Assembly: GCF_004027225.2 (NCBI RefSeq)
Contig: NC_044297.2
Location: forward strand, 4,794,047 to 4,858,046
Reading direction: 5' to 3'
DNA from: Strigops habroptila
Lineage: Eukaryota; Chordata; Aves; Psittaciformes; Psittacidae
DNA: 64,000 bases
Shown piece after piece: positions 1-13,600 of the stretch. Below the pieces are notes generated by a model. It searched no databases, was not told the DNA's origin, and was given only the letters and a program-made list of their open reading frames with translations. The position numbers and the translations under genes are program-made. Every line of letters starts with the position of its first letter. Within the stretch, counting starts at the first letter, position 1.

Positions 1-3000
1 CCATCTCAGGTCAGCACCATCTCAGGCTCCAGCTCCGTGTCTTGACCGTCCAGTTCTCAGAACATTTGGCAATGGAAAGGTTTCTTTGCCTGTTTGTTAT
101 GACAACAGTGGTTTAATTTCTATCCCCTTGGTGTAAATGTTTACTTCTCTCAACATAAGCCCATATGCGACATCAATGCTGATGCTTTGTGTGCCTGGAA
201 GATGCTTCAGCATCTGCTCTTCAGCAAACTCCAGACGCTATTAATGAAGCTGCCATTGGGATAAGCCACCGTGTTTCTTTAGTGCTGTAATTTAAAGCGG
301 GTGTGATAGTTTCTAGCTGCTTTCCTCAATGGCTTCTTTGTGATGGCTTGTGGCACGTTAGGGTGCTGGGTTTGCTGGGCAGAGAGCTAGTGCTTGTCAC
401 CTACCTGGAGGTATAAGCCATGAACTTCATAGGTAAGGCTGAGGAAGCAACAAGGCTGCAGTTCCTGCTTGTCTCCTTGCACTGGCTGAGTCCAGCCATT
501 GTGCTGGATGTGACACCATCTCTCTACTACACAAGACAGTGTTTAACTAAGCCTGAGAGCAGAGTATGATCTTGTTGTGGTTTGCAGTGTGGAGGTCAGG
601 TAATAAAGGCAGTTTCCTTGCAGCATCTGATCCAGCTTGTCTTTAAAATACCTCAGGGGAAAGAAAACAGGGGGAGGGTAAAAGCTTTGCTCAGCCAGAA
701 ACCCTCAGACCATGATGTGCACAGGACAGAGCAGCATCCTACCTGGAGCTGAGCCTCCCACCCGTGCCGCAACATCTCCAGGGCTCTGCTCCTGCCTCCT
801 CTTGCTCCTGTCACCAGTGTTCATTTCTATAGTGCTTTTCATTGTCCTGCTCTGTGTTGGCAATGGTGAGGCTGCTGCTGGAGCAGTTAACAGCTCAGCA
901 AAGGCCTTGGCTTTTGTCATTTACAATCCTGGCCGCTAATCCTGGGTTGCTCTCTCATCCCTTACCCTTTTGTACTGCACAAACCCAGAACAAAAAGTGC
1001 TTGCGGTCCAATACAGCATCACATTCCCAGGGGATTGCTGTCCCCCATCAGCAACCCGGCTTGGTCTTGCAGCATCTATCTCGCTATGTTTATTTAACAG
1101 CTGGGACTTTGTTAGTGACTCAGAGGCAAAGCTCCAGATGTTAAAGCAAAACAGATTCCACCCATTCCTCTGGATGTGAAGAGAGAGTTTTGTGAAAAGT
1201 CAGCTTCAGGGGACAAGACTTGGGAGCTGAGACTTCAGTGGAAGTGAGTGCAGGGTTTGAATATGGGAGAGAAGATGCCTCTGGGAGAAACAGAGTTTGC
1301 AGAAAGATTTTGTGTGATGTTTTTAATATTTCAAAAGAAATAATGTCTAGTCCAAGCTGCAGCCTTAAAGTCTCCGTGTTTGGGAAGCCAAGAACTGGAG
1401 CTCCACTCTACATGAGAAATTATGTTCTGAATAGGTTTCTGCACCTAAGGCATAAGGAAGGAAAGAGCAGTTTGAGCGGGTCACGGGGGATCTTAAAGCA
1501 GGAGAGCAACGACTATGGACTAGGCAGGGACAGAGAGAGCACCTCCACCCTCTGCCCTGCATTCCTCAGCATCGCCACTGGGGATGGGTTCCATCCTGGC
1601 ACCCTTCCTGCCTGTTTTGGGTAGTTTTTCTGGTTGTGGCTGTTCAGACCCACCTCATGCAGTTCTCTGGCTGCTTTCTGACCAGCATCACTCTGCATGT
1701 GGGGATGTGCTTAAAGTGAGTGTTAAGACCCTCTCCTAAAAAGCCCCTCTGAGATCCCAGCAGCTGCAGATTCCTTTCAGCTGGGAGCCAGGGATTCAGA
1801 ACCATGTGAAGGAGCAGTTGGGTTTCTAGGAGTGGATCTGCTCCCCGTATTGGTTACTGCGCATCCTCAGGGCTGCTGCAGAAAGAAAGGGTATTGCTGA
1901 GCTTGGGCAGCAGAAGAGGACACTGTCCTGGGTGTGATTGTTCTGCCGACACAACACACATGGCAATTCTTCCAGAAAGCATTATGAGAGTTGGGTCAGT
2001 TTTTGCAATGGGATCTGAAGCCACAGGGAAGCATTTGGTTCAGAGTGGAAACAAAAGCAACTGAGGCTCATGTGAAAGCTTTCCAAGCCAGGAATCCTTT
2101 TGTGAAAGCTCAAAACCAAACCCCTTTCTTTTCACTGTGCCTGGGCAGGCCTTGGCTTTCCAAAGCTGAGATTCTTTGGGTTTATAATAGCAGTATGTTG
2201 GCTTGCCCTGGGCTTTTGTGTCCGGGACTGAAGAGGAGCAGCAGTGCAGGGCTGGGACGTGGCCCTTGGCAAGGAAATGGGAATGTGGCCCAACCCACAA
2301 GAGTTTGTCGCTTTTATACCTTGTTTTTGTGGTAGTGTTGCAAGTCCCAACAAAAATCACATCTTTGCTTTGGGCCAATACAGATGTGGAGCCCTTGCTG
2401 CAGAGGCTTTGTGGTTCAGAGCCAGTGAGGTGGGCTTAGCATTGTCTTCCTTTTCCAGAAGGGATGAGATGCAGGAGAGCAGAGGTAGCAGGGAGGAGGT
2501 GGAGAAGTCTGGTGTGATGGTGGTGAGGTGCTGGCACAGGGTGCCCAGAGAAGCTGTGGCTGCTTTAAGGTTCCTTCCAACCCAAACCATTCTAGGAAGT
2601 GAGTCTGTGACCTGTGGCAGAGCTGAGCAGGATCTCTTCAGCCCCAGACACCAGCTATTTTAGCTTTGGTCTGATGTTTGTATCACTATATACAGTCAAG
2701 TGGCTTCAGTGCAAAGCAGGTTGATGTGGAAGCCAAAGTGCTGAAGGTGGGCAGAGACGGGAACAGATGTTCTACACTTCCTCCCCCTGCCCTCCATCCC
2801 CAGCTTTATCTTGCTTCCTGGTTCTTCACACCTTTCAAGGCTAAGCAGGAGAAAAATGCTTTAGGATGCTTTGCTTGTGTGCTCACTGCCTTGATGGAGT
2901 CCATCTGTGCCACGATAGATGTCCCTGATGAAAGCAAAGCAGCAGCTTGATGAATGAGGGCAGTAAGGATGGAGCAGACCTGCAAACTTCATGCACCACC

Positions 3001-5867
3001 GGCTCAGCACCCTGTGAATGAATGAGCAGCCTTTTAGAGAGCTGAGAGCAAAGGCAAGAGCTGATTCAACCTCGAGTATGTGGGCAGGATTGTTCCCTAA
3101 GCAAAGGAGAGGCTGGGGGTCTGGGGCTGAGTTCTTCTCCTAGCTGAATTCCGAGGCTTGGAGCTTGGGATGAGGAAAAGGGCTGGCAAATCCCTCTCCG
3201 CTGCTGTTGGCCTCAATGGGTGGTAGTTGCACAAGGCTGGCGTGAGCTGTGAGTTCACTCCTTCTGGACTGGGTTCTTCTTGTGCTTTGTGGGTAGAAAT
3301 CCCCCCCCAGTGCTTTTCCCTTGTACTGAGGTTGCTGAGCTCTGGGTTTGGGCCTTGGTTTTCTCCCTCCCTCCCTGCTTTGTGTTCCTCAGACTGAGCA
3401 AACCACATCTCATCAACTTTAGGGCTTGAGTCTCTATTGCCCTACCTACAATCTGGGGTGCAACCCAACCCCCAGTTGTGTTTCCTAGAGGTACTATTGC
3501 TCTTTGAATGACTGCCTGGCTCCTGCACTATTGTTGAAGGCTCTACTTTATGGTTGATACATGAGGTGCGAGCTCACCAAGTCTCCATTCAACTTCTGAG
3601 TCAGTTGCTTTGTGATCCTTCAGAGGATTTACCAGCCTCCCTTGTAGCTTCAGTGCGTGGCTTTAATGTGAGCAGAAATAAAGCTTTCAGAGATGAGATT
3701 TCCCTGTTGAGATGACAGCTTGTTGTGGGTGCTTGTCTCCACGTGTACATGAAGTATGGGGAGGGTGATTTTAAAGTCTGTTCTAGCCATTAAGTATTGT
3801 TTGCTTCTGATTTTTATGTGGAGCCTGTTTTCACCATTAGCTGCTCTGCACGCTGGTGTTGGATGATACAATACGTCTGCCTGTATTTGCATTATTGAAT
3901 GCTCTCAGTGTAACAAACTCTGCAGTGAAAGGAAACCATCAAAAGCTGCAGAGTTAGAGGGAGAAAACTCTTAGTTCTTGCTCCTTGGGAAACCTGCAGC
4001 TTCCTCAGCTTGATCCTTTGGTCTTGAACCCTCCACTATAAAGCTGAGCTCCACAACACATTGAATTCAGACTCTGTGCAAAGCCTTGAGCTGCTCTATC
4101 AATAATTCTCTGCTCCAACCCTTCCCTCTGGGAGTGGGAAGGGGAATGGATGGGGATTGGGTTTGTTCTCAGCCACATCATGAAAATGTCATTGCGTGCT
4201 GGTCTGCTATAGCTATCTGAGGGTTGAAATGCCCTCGAGGGAATGAAACGATGGCTCATTTCTTGCTTATTTGCTCACCTTGCTTTTTCATCCTTGGCAA
4301 ATACAGGCAAAAAAAAACCCCATGACAAAGGATTTGGACTCACTCAAGAATCCCAGGTCAGAGCAGGGTTTGGGTTTGTGTCCATGTCAGCATCTCTGGG
4401 GGAGGAGAGATGTGTTGTGGGACCTTGTTTAGGAGGAACTCTCTGCATTGCAAATGGGCTTCCCAGGCTACACAGGATGCAAGTTTGCTCTGGCATCAGA
4501 CCCTCTGGGCACCTTGAAGTGCCTCAGATCTAACAAACTTGGCTGTTGCTGTGGTGATTCTTGAGGGCTCCACAAGCTTTCAGAACCTAAGCCCAAAGTG
4601 TGAACCCAGCATGAGCAGCACTATCCTAAGGGGTAAATCACAGCAGTTTGTTTTCTAGGTTTTCCATGGATGCTGAGTTGCTGGAGGACTGAATTCCTGC
4701 AGCTGAAGGAAAGGAGGAATCACTCATCTGTTTGGCTGTAAAATAGGTGGTAAATGGAGATAATAAAGGGAAAAGAAGGAAGAAGAAAAGCCTCAAGTGA
4801 CTTGCCCCAGGTAGTGCGGGCAGAGCTGAGGGTGAGGGGGAGATGCCTGCCCCTTTCCCTGCCCCAGCAGGCTCTTGCTCTGCACTTGGTCTCCACTTGC
4901 CTGGCTTCTGTTAGTTGCATCAGTGTTGGGGAGGTGGCTGGAGATGGATGTGCCACGTGTCATCAGCAGGACTCTGCGCATCCGACTGCAATCTCCTGCC
5001 TTAGTACCTCTGCCTAACCAGGAGCTTGTGTCTCTTTAAAGCTCTGGGCATTCTTCTTTTCCAAGTCATTGGATTTGAGCAGAGGAGAGAATTCCTGAGC
5101 TCTGATGTAACCGTCAGCAGAACCACGTGGGCTTATACATTTTTTGACAAGAAAAGGTCTCCTTGGAAGCAAGTTATAACATTTTCAGTAGCTCTTTTGT
5201 ACTTTCAGCAGCTATTTTCCAGCCGGCCTTTGCTCTTGGGCTGTGGTCCCTGTAAAGCTGGTTTGTGCTGTGCCCTCACGTAGGCTCCAAATGTGAAATC
5301 CATTCAACCTTCGTGACTCATTTGCTGCCCCAAGTAATGCTGCGGCTGGAGGAGGACCCCGGCTTGGGGAAGCAGCAAAGTGCATGTGTCAGCACAGCAG
5401 GATCCCGGCTTTCCCAGTGCCTGCCCAGGCCAGGAGGGGAACGGATTCCCAGGGGCTTGATGAGACCCTCAACATCCTTCCCTGCCAGGGTTCCGCTTCC
5501 CAGCATGAAGGTGGCCCTGGCAAAGCTGAGCTGGGTTCACTTCCGTAGTAGCTGAGACTAAACTAATGTCCCTGTGCTTCTGAAAGAAGCCCTTCAATGA
5601 ATTTAAGTAATGAGGGAGATTTGTTACACAGCCATTTGTGAAATCATGGGTTTTCTTTCTAAATGAAGAATAGCATCCTCTTGCACAGGCTGGAGGATGG
5701 ATTTGCACAGGGTGGAAAGGTTGGTTCACTTTGCTGTTGTGCCTCTTCCTAAACAGCTCTTCCCTTCTGTGCCTCTCTGAGCAGAACTGGGTTTTGCTCC
5801 CACCTCGGAGCCGCCCAACCCTCATCCTTGCAATCCAGCATCATCTCTATTTCCTTTATGCTTTCAG
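1..5867 (+). other. LOXL2 intron (right-hand part)
   Basis: No SRCR1-like exon, RNA gene or other conserved coding segment was recognised in any frame. The only repeat I recognise is a rearranged CR1 piece at about 2519-2605. The open frames here are short and look like chance, having no splice-compatible conservation I can see. Confidence 0.75.
2519..2605 (+). repeat. CR1 LINE 3'-end fragment with internal deletion
   Basis: The segment gaggtgctggcacagggtg..agaagctgtggctgc is standard CR1 3' sequence in sense orientation. It then jumps directly to the terminal ttccttccaacccaaacca block, skipping about 100 bases found in the fuller copies of this window (for example 37250-37390). Confidence 0.75.
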
Positions 5868-8800
5868 AACATGAACATCCAGGTGGAGGACATCAGGATC
5901 CGTCCCATCCTCGCCACCTACCGCAAGCGGGTGCCTGTCACGGAGGGTTACGTGGAGGTGAAGGATGAAGGGACCTGGAAGCAGATCTGTGACAAGCACT
6001 GGACCATGAAGAATTCCCGCGTAGTCTGTGGCATGTTTGGATTCCCAAGCGAGAGGAAATACAACACCAATGTCTACAAGTAAGAGCAGAGCTTTGTGTG
6101 AGACACCAGCGGGTTCCTTTGAACACTTGGGGCCTTGTTCAGGAATGCAAATTGTCAAGTGACACTGGTAGAAAACCCTCCAACTGCTTCATTCCTGCAG
6201 GTCAGGTTCTCCTCCTGTGTAAATACTTGGAATGGCAAGCATGGCCTTGTGCAGACAGGGGGGTCGTTTCGTCCTCCCCATTGTGGCTGAAGACCTAGTG
6301 CGGTGTCACTTGGAGTGGTTGGTATAGGTCCTATAACCCCAAGAAATCTGTGGGGTTTTTTCCAGCTATAGGGTAGCCCTTTCTTCCGCCAGAGATAGGT
6401 TGTGTCATGTGCAGGGGATGGATGGATGTGACCAAACTGATCCCACTCTCCCACTAAACCCTCTTACCTCTTACTCTGCTTACCCCATCCCTGTGCAGAA
6501 GGGCAGCTGTAGGATCAGGCCTGGCATGTGCTGAAAGCTCCAACTGAGTCATCTTCCAATAAACCAGGTCTTTGTGCTTCGTTGCCCAGGTTCCTCCTTC
6601 CCACTCCTGAATGTGATTCCTGGTCTCCCACCTCTCATGGCATGTTTACCCACATGGGAGCTGCTCTGCCTCTCACCAGCCATAGTTCAGGGGGATCCAG
6701 CTGCCAAATCACCCACAAAGGATATTTCCCAGTGTATCTCCTGCTGTTGTTCGCCCCAGTTCAGCTCCTGTGGCTCCAGTCCTTCCAGGCCCCAGGCTGG
6801 AAGAGCTGCCAGCCATCTCCAACTGTGTGTGGCTTGCTCTGTCCATTCAAGCTTGCTCTGAACTGAGCACTGAGCTAAGTATCAGTAGCACATCCCTGCT
6901 GCTCCTCACAGTATCGCTTCTGCCTGTCCAGCTCAGGTGGTGCTTGCAGAAAGATGCAGTTGTGATTTTAGTGCTGCTTTTACTTCCTGTAGCTGTAGAT
7001 TGCTTTAAAATGAGGAAAGAAACCAGTGATCCATAGGGAGAATGTTGTTGCAAGCTGCTGGCTTTAGGCTGTGTTTCCTGTTTCTTGAAAGCCAGGAGCT
7101 CTGGGCTTTTTTGTTATCACTGCTTCAGTTTGCATTTCATCACCAGCCTTCATCACAGACGTGGTTCTTCCTACACTTTTCCCTAGAAATAACACCCTAA
7201 AGCAGATGCAAAACAGTTTAAGTGAAATTCTGTCTCATTTCTTTCCTACACTGTGACCTGGGGAGTGGGAAAGCATCAATGTTAGGGGGAGAGCTGAGTT
7301 CTCCAGGCAGGATTGTGGTTTTCCTGCCTGCCCCTTTTGGCCTGTGGAGTTGCTATTTCGGAAAGCTCCCCCTGGAGCTGCCTGGCCACGTTTCATTTCT
7401 TTCATTAGCCAGATCGTGATCAATTGAAGAGGTCCTTGGGTTGGAATAGCGCAAAGCCACACAGCAGCACAGAGAGCACCGGGCAAATAACCCGGGTGGA
7501 ATTCTGCCTTCAGGCTTCCCAGGGACGTGCGCAGTGGATTAATAATTGCTACCAGGTGGCCTCATGTTTTGCCCTGGACACCACTTAGAGGAGTGTTGCT
7601 TCCATCAGTGCAGCAAACTCCTCTCCGAGATTCCCATCCCCTGCATCGGAGCAGGAAGGATAAATGACCCCTGGTAGCACAAAGGAGATTTTTTTCCTGC
7701 TTCTTAGTTGTGGTGTTTCCAAGAAGAGCATTAACTTGAGCAGCTGGAGCCATCTGCCTTCAATAAGAGAGTGCTTAGTAATTGTCCCATCTCTTGCAAT
7801 AGAGATGGAAAAACTGAGGCACAGTTATCCAGCAGTGTTGAAGATCCCATTGACTGGAGCTGGAGTTAGGAACATGCTGTGTGCCTACAAATAACAGACT
7901 TGGAGATCCTGAGGCTTAAGCAGCCTCAGTGTCCTAATATCTCCCTCACCTTCACTTGGTTTTGGCAAGCAGTAACAGTTTGCACCCACACAAGGATATT
8001 TTGGAAGCTATGCTGAGCATTATCCCAGGTTGGAAAATGGGATGTTGTTTTATTGCAGGGAAGAGACTTGTAAAACCTCGTCAGTGAGCCAGTGGTGTTT
8101 GCTTAGCACGGTTCTGTGTTCTTCCCTGGGGCTTTGTGCTTTGTGTTACATGCATCATGTGCAGCCAGTGTTGCTGGGGAGGGAAACCTCCCAGTTCTGG
8201 GCTGGGAAATTCACCAGTGATCTTTGCTTCATGATCAAGGTACTGGAATGAAGACCAGCGTAAGCTGCTAGCCTGGGCCAGGACAGCACTGCTGGCTGCT
8301 GTGTCCCCCTGCTTTCTGGTCTCATTCTGCCTTGGAAAGGGATGAGTTCATCTCTGGCTGGTCACTGGAACCCAACCCTCCCTCCATGCGAGTGCAAAGC
8401 CTCAGAAACGTTCTTCTCATTTCTCAGGCTTTGCTCTCCCTCTCTTGTAAATCCCATTCTCCAAGAGCGGATCCTTTCCTGCTCCTGCTCCGCAGATGGG
8501 AGATGGGCTGGAATCAGGTTTCTGCTGGGGCACAGTGCCCCTTCCCACACACATCCCTGCCAGCCCCATTCCCCACATGCTGAGCTAGCTGATCCCCTGC
8601 TTCTGCACAATGGTGGGAGGTGAAATGATTTGCAGATGGATGTTGCTTGAAAGAAAACAACTTAGTTCATTGTTGTCCCTGTGCCAAGGTTTTATTCCTG
8701 AATGTAACCGAGACTCGGCAGCTGACAGCACGATTTATGGTAGGAAATGAAACAAATCTCAAGTGTTGTTTCCATGTTCTTGTTCATTCTTCAAAGTGAT

Positions 8801-10673
8801 TTGCTATAGGCATTGCTTGTGAACTCCTCCTCCCAATCCCTGCTCTTGTTGAGGGAGCAGAGGAGGATTAAATTCACTTTGCTGATGGGGAGAGGAGAAG
8901 GTTCTCACTGGAGATGCCTCAGGCAGAGAACTGGACCTGGTGCCTTCCTGAGGCCTTCCAGCTTTGTGATTTGTCACATAAATGCATGGAGGAGAGCAGC
9001 AGTTCCAGGATACTTCATTCAGTATCAGCCCAAACAGCATGTCCCAGTTTAACCAGTCTGCTTATAGCAGCATAAAGCTGCTCATATATGTGGGGCAGTT
9101 AACCACTGCCATGCTTGTAGTAGAAATCCTCCTGGTTTGGGTTCTTTCTGGCAAAGCCAGGATCTTAAAAGCTTTGGCAGAAGGTGGCAAGTCTGGCTCC
9201 TCTTCTGCCTCCCTGAGGCTGAAGGCAGCAACAGTAAAGGCTTGAAGAACTTCGCAAGGGTAGAGACTTGATGCTCACACCCTGTGAGGAGTTCCCCAGC
9301 TTCTGTTCAGTGTGTTTGGGTGAGTTTCCCAGCGTGAACGTGTGCAGTGATTAGTGTTCTGCTCCCAGATTCCTCTTGGATGCATTCTTCCATAGCAAGG
9401 TTCCTTTAGCTAAACCTGCAGCCACTTCCCACAGCCCTTGGCCTTAATCTGTGTCTTTGACTAAAGCTTATGTGAGGAAGGTCCCTCCCTCCTCACCAGC
9501 AGAAATGATTTGGACTCCAGCTTGCCCTTGAGTTGGCTGAACTCTCGCAGCATGAGTGTTCGCTCACACCTCTGCTCTAAGCAGCGTTGCTCTTGGCTTA
9601 CATCAAGGCCAGTGAGAGGTGGGTTGCAGCCTTTCTGTGTTAAAAAGTGACTAACAAGGACGCTCTGGGTTTCTGTCTGCACAGATCAGCTGTATTCCAC
9701 TTCTTATCCCGGGAAAATGAGGAGGGGCTTTCTCTGGCTCTTTCTCCCCAGCCTACCAAGGGCTGTTAATACCAACCAGATGTTAAAGCCTCATGAAGTT
9801 TCCAGGATGAGGTCACTGTTTGCTATTATAAGGCATCCCCACAATGACTTCCCTAAGACAGGCTGTGTTTCTTGTCTGCTTTGGAGTTCATGGAGTTCTC
9901 CTCGCGTGTCTGCAGAAGGAAATACTCCAGGTTCTCACTTCCATACTGAACACATACAGGGACACAGAGGGTAATGGGGCAGAGCTGGCTTGTGCAAGGA
10001 CAGTATGAAGTGGTGGCGCTGAACCAGATGTTTTCCAGGATACTACACATGCCAAAAAGCCGTGGAAGCCTCTGCCCTTGGGCTGCTGAAGCTCAGCACC
10101 AACGTCCCACTTGAGCATCAACTGCTCTCTTGGATGGCAGAGCAATGGGGTAGATTCAGGCACAGGTCCTGTTTGTACGCTGCCTTTTGAATGAGCTGAT
10201 CTCTGACCCGTATGTGATGTAGGGATCTTTATTATGTGTCTGTCATTGTTGCATCAGCTCCACTGTTGATTCATACTCTGATCTTTAGCTTAAGGAGATG
10301 ACCTATTGACTCCCAAGTGACACCTTAACAGAGAGTCATTGCATGTATGAATGGATCAGCCTTCAAATAATGCTGCTCAATCCTGTATCTGCATCGGTGC
10401 AGTTCTTATGGGCTCCCTTTACTTTTCCTGTTCTCTTCCATCCCTTGCAGGATGTTTGCCAGCAGGAGGAAGCAGCATTACTGGGCGTACTCAATGGACT
10501 GCAGTGGGAACGAAGCTCACATCTCCAGCTGCAAACTGGGCAATCACCTCAATGTGGATGCAGAGAAGAACGCGACGTGTGACAATGGGATGCCTGCAGT
10601 AGTCAGCTGTGTCCCGGGACGTGCCTTTGCCCCCAGCAGCCACAGTGGCTTCCGAAAAGCCTTCAGGCAGGAG
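5868..10673 (+). other. LOXL2: LOXL2 SRCR domain 2 (two exons plus intron)
   Basis: Exon 5868-6079 starts after a ctttcag acceptor with [12 protein letters not shown] and carries WKQICDKHW and CGMFGFP. It ends in AA, and the next exon (10451-10673) supplies the G of the Lys codon. The second exon holds [15 protein letters not shown] and VVSCVPG, then the linker GFRKAFRQE, where cleavage between SRCR2 and SRCR3 occurs in the human enzyme (K317|A318). The intron 6080-10450 shows no further exon. Confidence 0.95.
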
Positions 10674-13600
10674 GTGAGTAGGAGAAGCCTGTTGTGCAAA
10701 TGTCCCCTCCTTGTGTTCCCATCTCACTGCAAGCAGGTCATGGAGGGGATCCTGCTCCTCTGCTCTGCTCTGGGGAGACCCCCCCTGCAGCCCTGATCCA
10801 GCTCTGGGCAACAGCACAAGAGGGACATGGAGCTGCTGGAGCGAGGCCAGAGGAGGCCCCGGAGCTGCTGCGAGGGCTGGAGCAGCTCTGCTCTGGAGCC
10901 AGGCTGAGAGAGCTGGGCTGGGGCAGCCTGGAGAAGAGAAGGCTCCTGAAGGGGAGACCTTAGAGCAGCTCCAGTGCCTAAAGGGGCTACGGGAAACCTG
11001 GAGAGGGGCTTTGGACAAGGGCCTGTAGGGACAGGACAAGGGGAATGGCTTTAACCTGCCAGAGGGGAGACTGAGATGAGATCTTAGGCAGAACGAGAGC
11101 TGTGTGTGTTCAGTCCAGCAAGGAGAGGGCTGAGTGTAGCATAAGAAGATATGCAAAAGCCTTATAAAATGGCCCTGGAGTCAGTTTTCTCAGTGTGTGT
11201 TGACTGCATGGGAAAGAGCAGTTTAGCTTGCAGCAAATGTTGTTTTGGTTGATGCCAAGGGCAATATTCCAGTTGTAAGGGATGTGCCTTAGGATGCAGG
11301 GGTGGTCTCGAGGTCTGGAGGCTCCTAATGCTGGCTGAGAGCATTATTTCCCAAGGTGTTGATTGCTCTGGGGTGCAGCCTGCATCACCCAGCCCTCATT
11401 CTGTGACTTCAGGAGTGGGCTTCCTCTTGACACTACCTCTGGCCGCTGCTGTGGTGGGAATAGTGCGCTCCTGTCCCTGCTTTGCCAGCCTGGAGTCCCC
11501 AAGAGTTTGCAGGATCCAGGCCTCAGAGGTGAAAGGTCTTGTAAATCATTGCTAATCTCCTGAGCTGTGCACACTGCCAAGTAATTCCTTAAGCCTTTGT
11601 GTAGGCTTTGGACGTCCTTTGTGTGACCCCAGCCTGGAGAGCTGCACATGCTTCCAGCTTCAGAAGTTAAAGGGGTTTTTGGTCCCAGCTTCTGGCACGG
11701 CGCTCCCACAGCTGAGACTCAGCTCCCGCTGCAGCAACACCTCTTGGGTGCAGCAGCAATTGGCAGGTCTCTGCTTGGTACTGGACAAAGCTGTAAGTGA
11801 TGTGTGGTTGGTGAGTAATAGAGTAAGAGCAGGAACTGATGCAACTGGACCTGCCACTCAGCTGTGTGTGAGCTGACAGGTCATTTATCCCACTAGTTGT
11901 AACTACAGCAGGCAGGTTTTACATGGCTTGAGGTCCATGTTGGTCTCCTGGGTGAAGCCAGGACCCCTGGCTGGAGACGTGTACAGCAAATGAATCCATC
12001 TAGTGGCTGAGCCACAGGCAGCAAGTGGGAACAGCCTCGTGTGAACTGGCTCAGGGCAATTCCCAAGCCTTCTCTAAGGCTCCCAGGAGATAAGCTATGA
12101 GAACTGGGTTGTCCATGTCCAACCGCTCTGTTTTGCAGCAGCACTCTTGTGCTGCGAAACTGTTTGTGCTCCTAAATCCAAGCACCAAAACTTCAGAGCA
12201 ATAAAATGTCTCTTTATTCTCTGCCCATGAATATCCATGCAAGAAATATGTGTCTGTGCACACCATGAGTCTTAGCAGGTAAAGATCTACTTCCATCCAG
12301 CACTTTTAGTCTTTCATATTACGTGCTGGTTGGTTTAAGGTGCCTCAGGGTAACACTTTTTGGGCCACAACTTGCCTGCAGCCACATGCCATAGGTAAGA
12401 GCTTTAAGAAAGGATGCTCTGTTCCTGGGGCAGTGATAACCCCACCTCTGTCTGTGTCTTCCAGCAACCACTGGTGAGGCTGAAAGGAGGAGCCAACACT
12501 GGCGAGGGACGAGTGGAAGTGCTGAAGAACGGGGAATGGGGAACAGTTTGTGATGACAACTGGAACCTGGTGTCAGCCAGCGTGGTGTGCCGGGAGCTGG
12601 GCTTCGGCAGCGCCAAGGAAGCCATAACAGGAGCAAGGCTCGGGCAAGGTAAGAGCAGTGAGAGCTCCAGGGACCAGCCGTGCCTTGTCCACCTCCAAGA
12701 GCTCTTTCATCATCCAGGGCAGAGCCTATTTTTACTGGGATGTTTGTTTGAGGGGACCAGGAATTTGTTCCCTGCCCTTAATAAGTCTCTGGAGTCCCGC
12801 AGCTTGAGGCTGGACTGGAAGATGTGACTTAGAAACAGATTCCTTGAAAGAAGGCTCCTGATGATGAGTCCAACCTTTTCCTCAAACAGCTCTTCCAGCT
12901 ATTTCTTCCTTGTTATCACATCTGCTGCTCTCAAATGCTCTTTGTAAGTTCTCCAGATCCACATCGTGGTGTAATGCATTACTAGAAGGTTCTTGGCAAA
13001 AATGGGTCCTGGAATTGGACTTAAACACTCTCCAGTTGAAGTCCAGGACATTAATTTAGCCCATTATAAATAGAAGGGCATTTGAACAGTTCAGTGCCAG
13101 GTTTGGGTTTGGATTTCCTGTAGTAGGGAGTTGGTTTAAATCCCAAACTGTGGTAAATGGTAACTCGGAGCCGAACGTACACCCTCTCAAACCACCTTCT
13201 GATTCACACATCTTGTGCTCCCATAGTGTAAACCCTAAGGAAAATGACACCAAACCCTTTCTTGTGAGACTGAATGAATGGGTGAAGCTTCTCCAGCCCA
13301 TCATGGCTTGGAGAGGAGCAGGGAGAGTAAGAGCACGTGTAAAGCACAGTGGTGGTGGCCAGGATCCGGAAAGCTTTAAAATGTGACCTGCCCATTGGAT
13401 TTGCCAAGAAGATCTTGCAGCGGGATGCAGGGAGCTGCTGATGTGTTCAGCTGCTTCTAGGAAACAGCAGAATCATCACGGAGGGGAAGCAGCTGCCACA
13501 GGAGGGAGCAGAACGTGCTGTTCCCTCTCTCGTAGCCTGGAAACTCTCAGCAGCGGCTGCTGATTCCCAGTCACTTTCCTTCCTTTTACCATGGAACTCT

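Noticed and set aside
712-939. Hydrophobic short open frame resembling a membrane peptide
   Set aside because: It is inside a LOXL2 intron with no splice sites, promoter or likeness to a known family. A frame this short is expected by chance.
10491-11156. A 221-codon - strand open frame
   Set aside because: Antisense of a LOXL2 exon followed by antisense CR1; not a gene.
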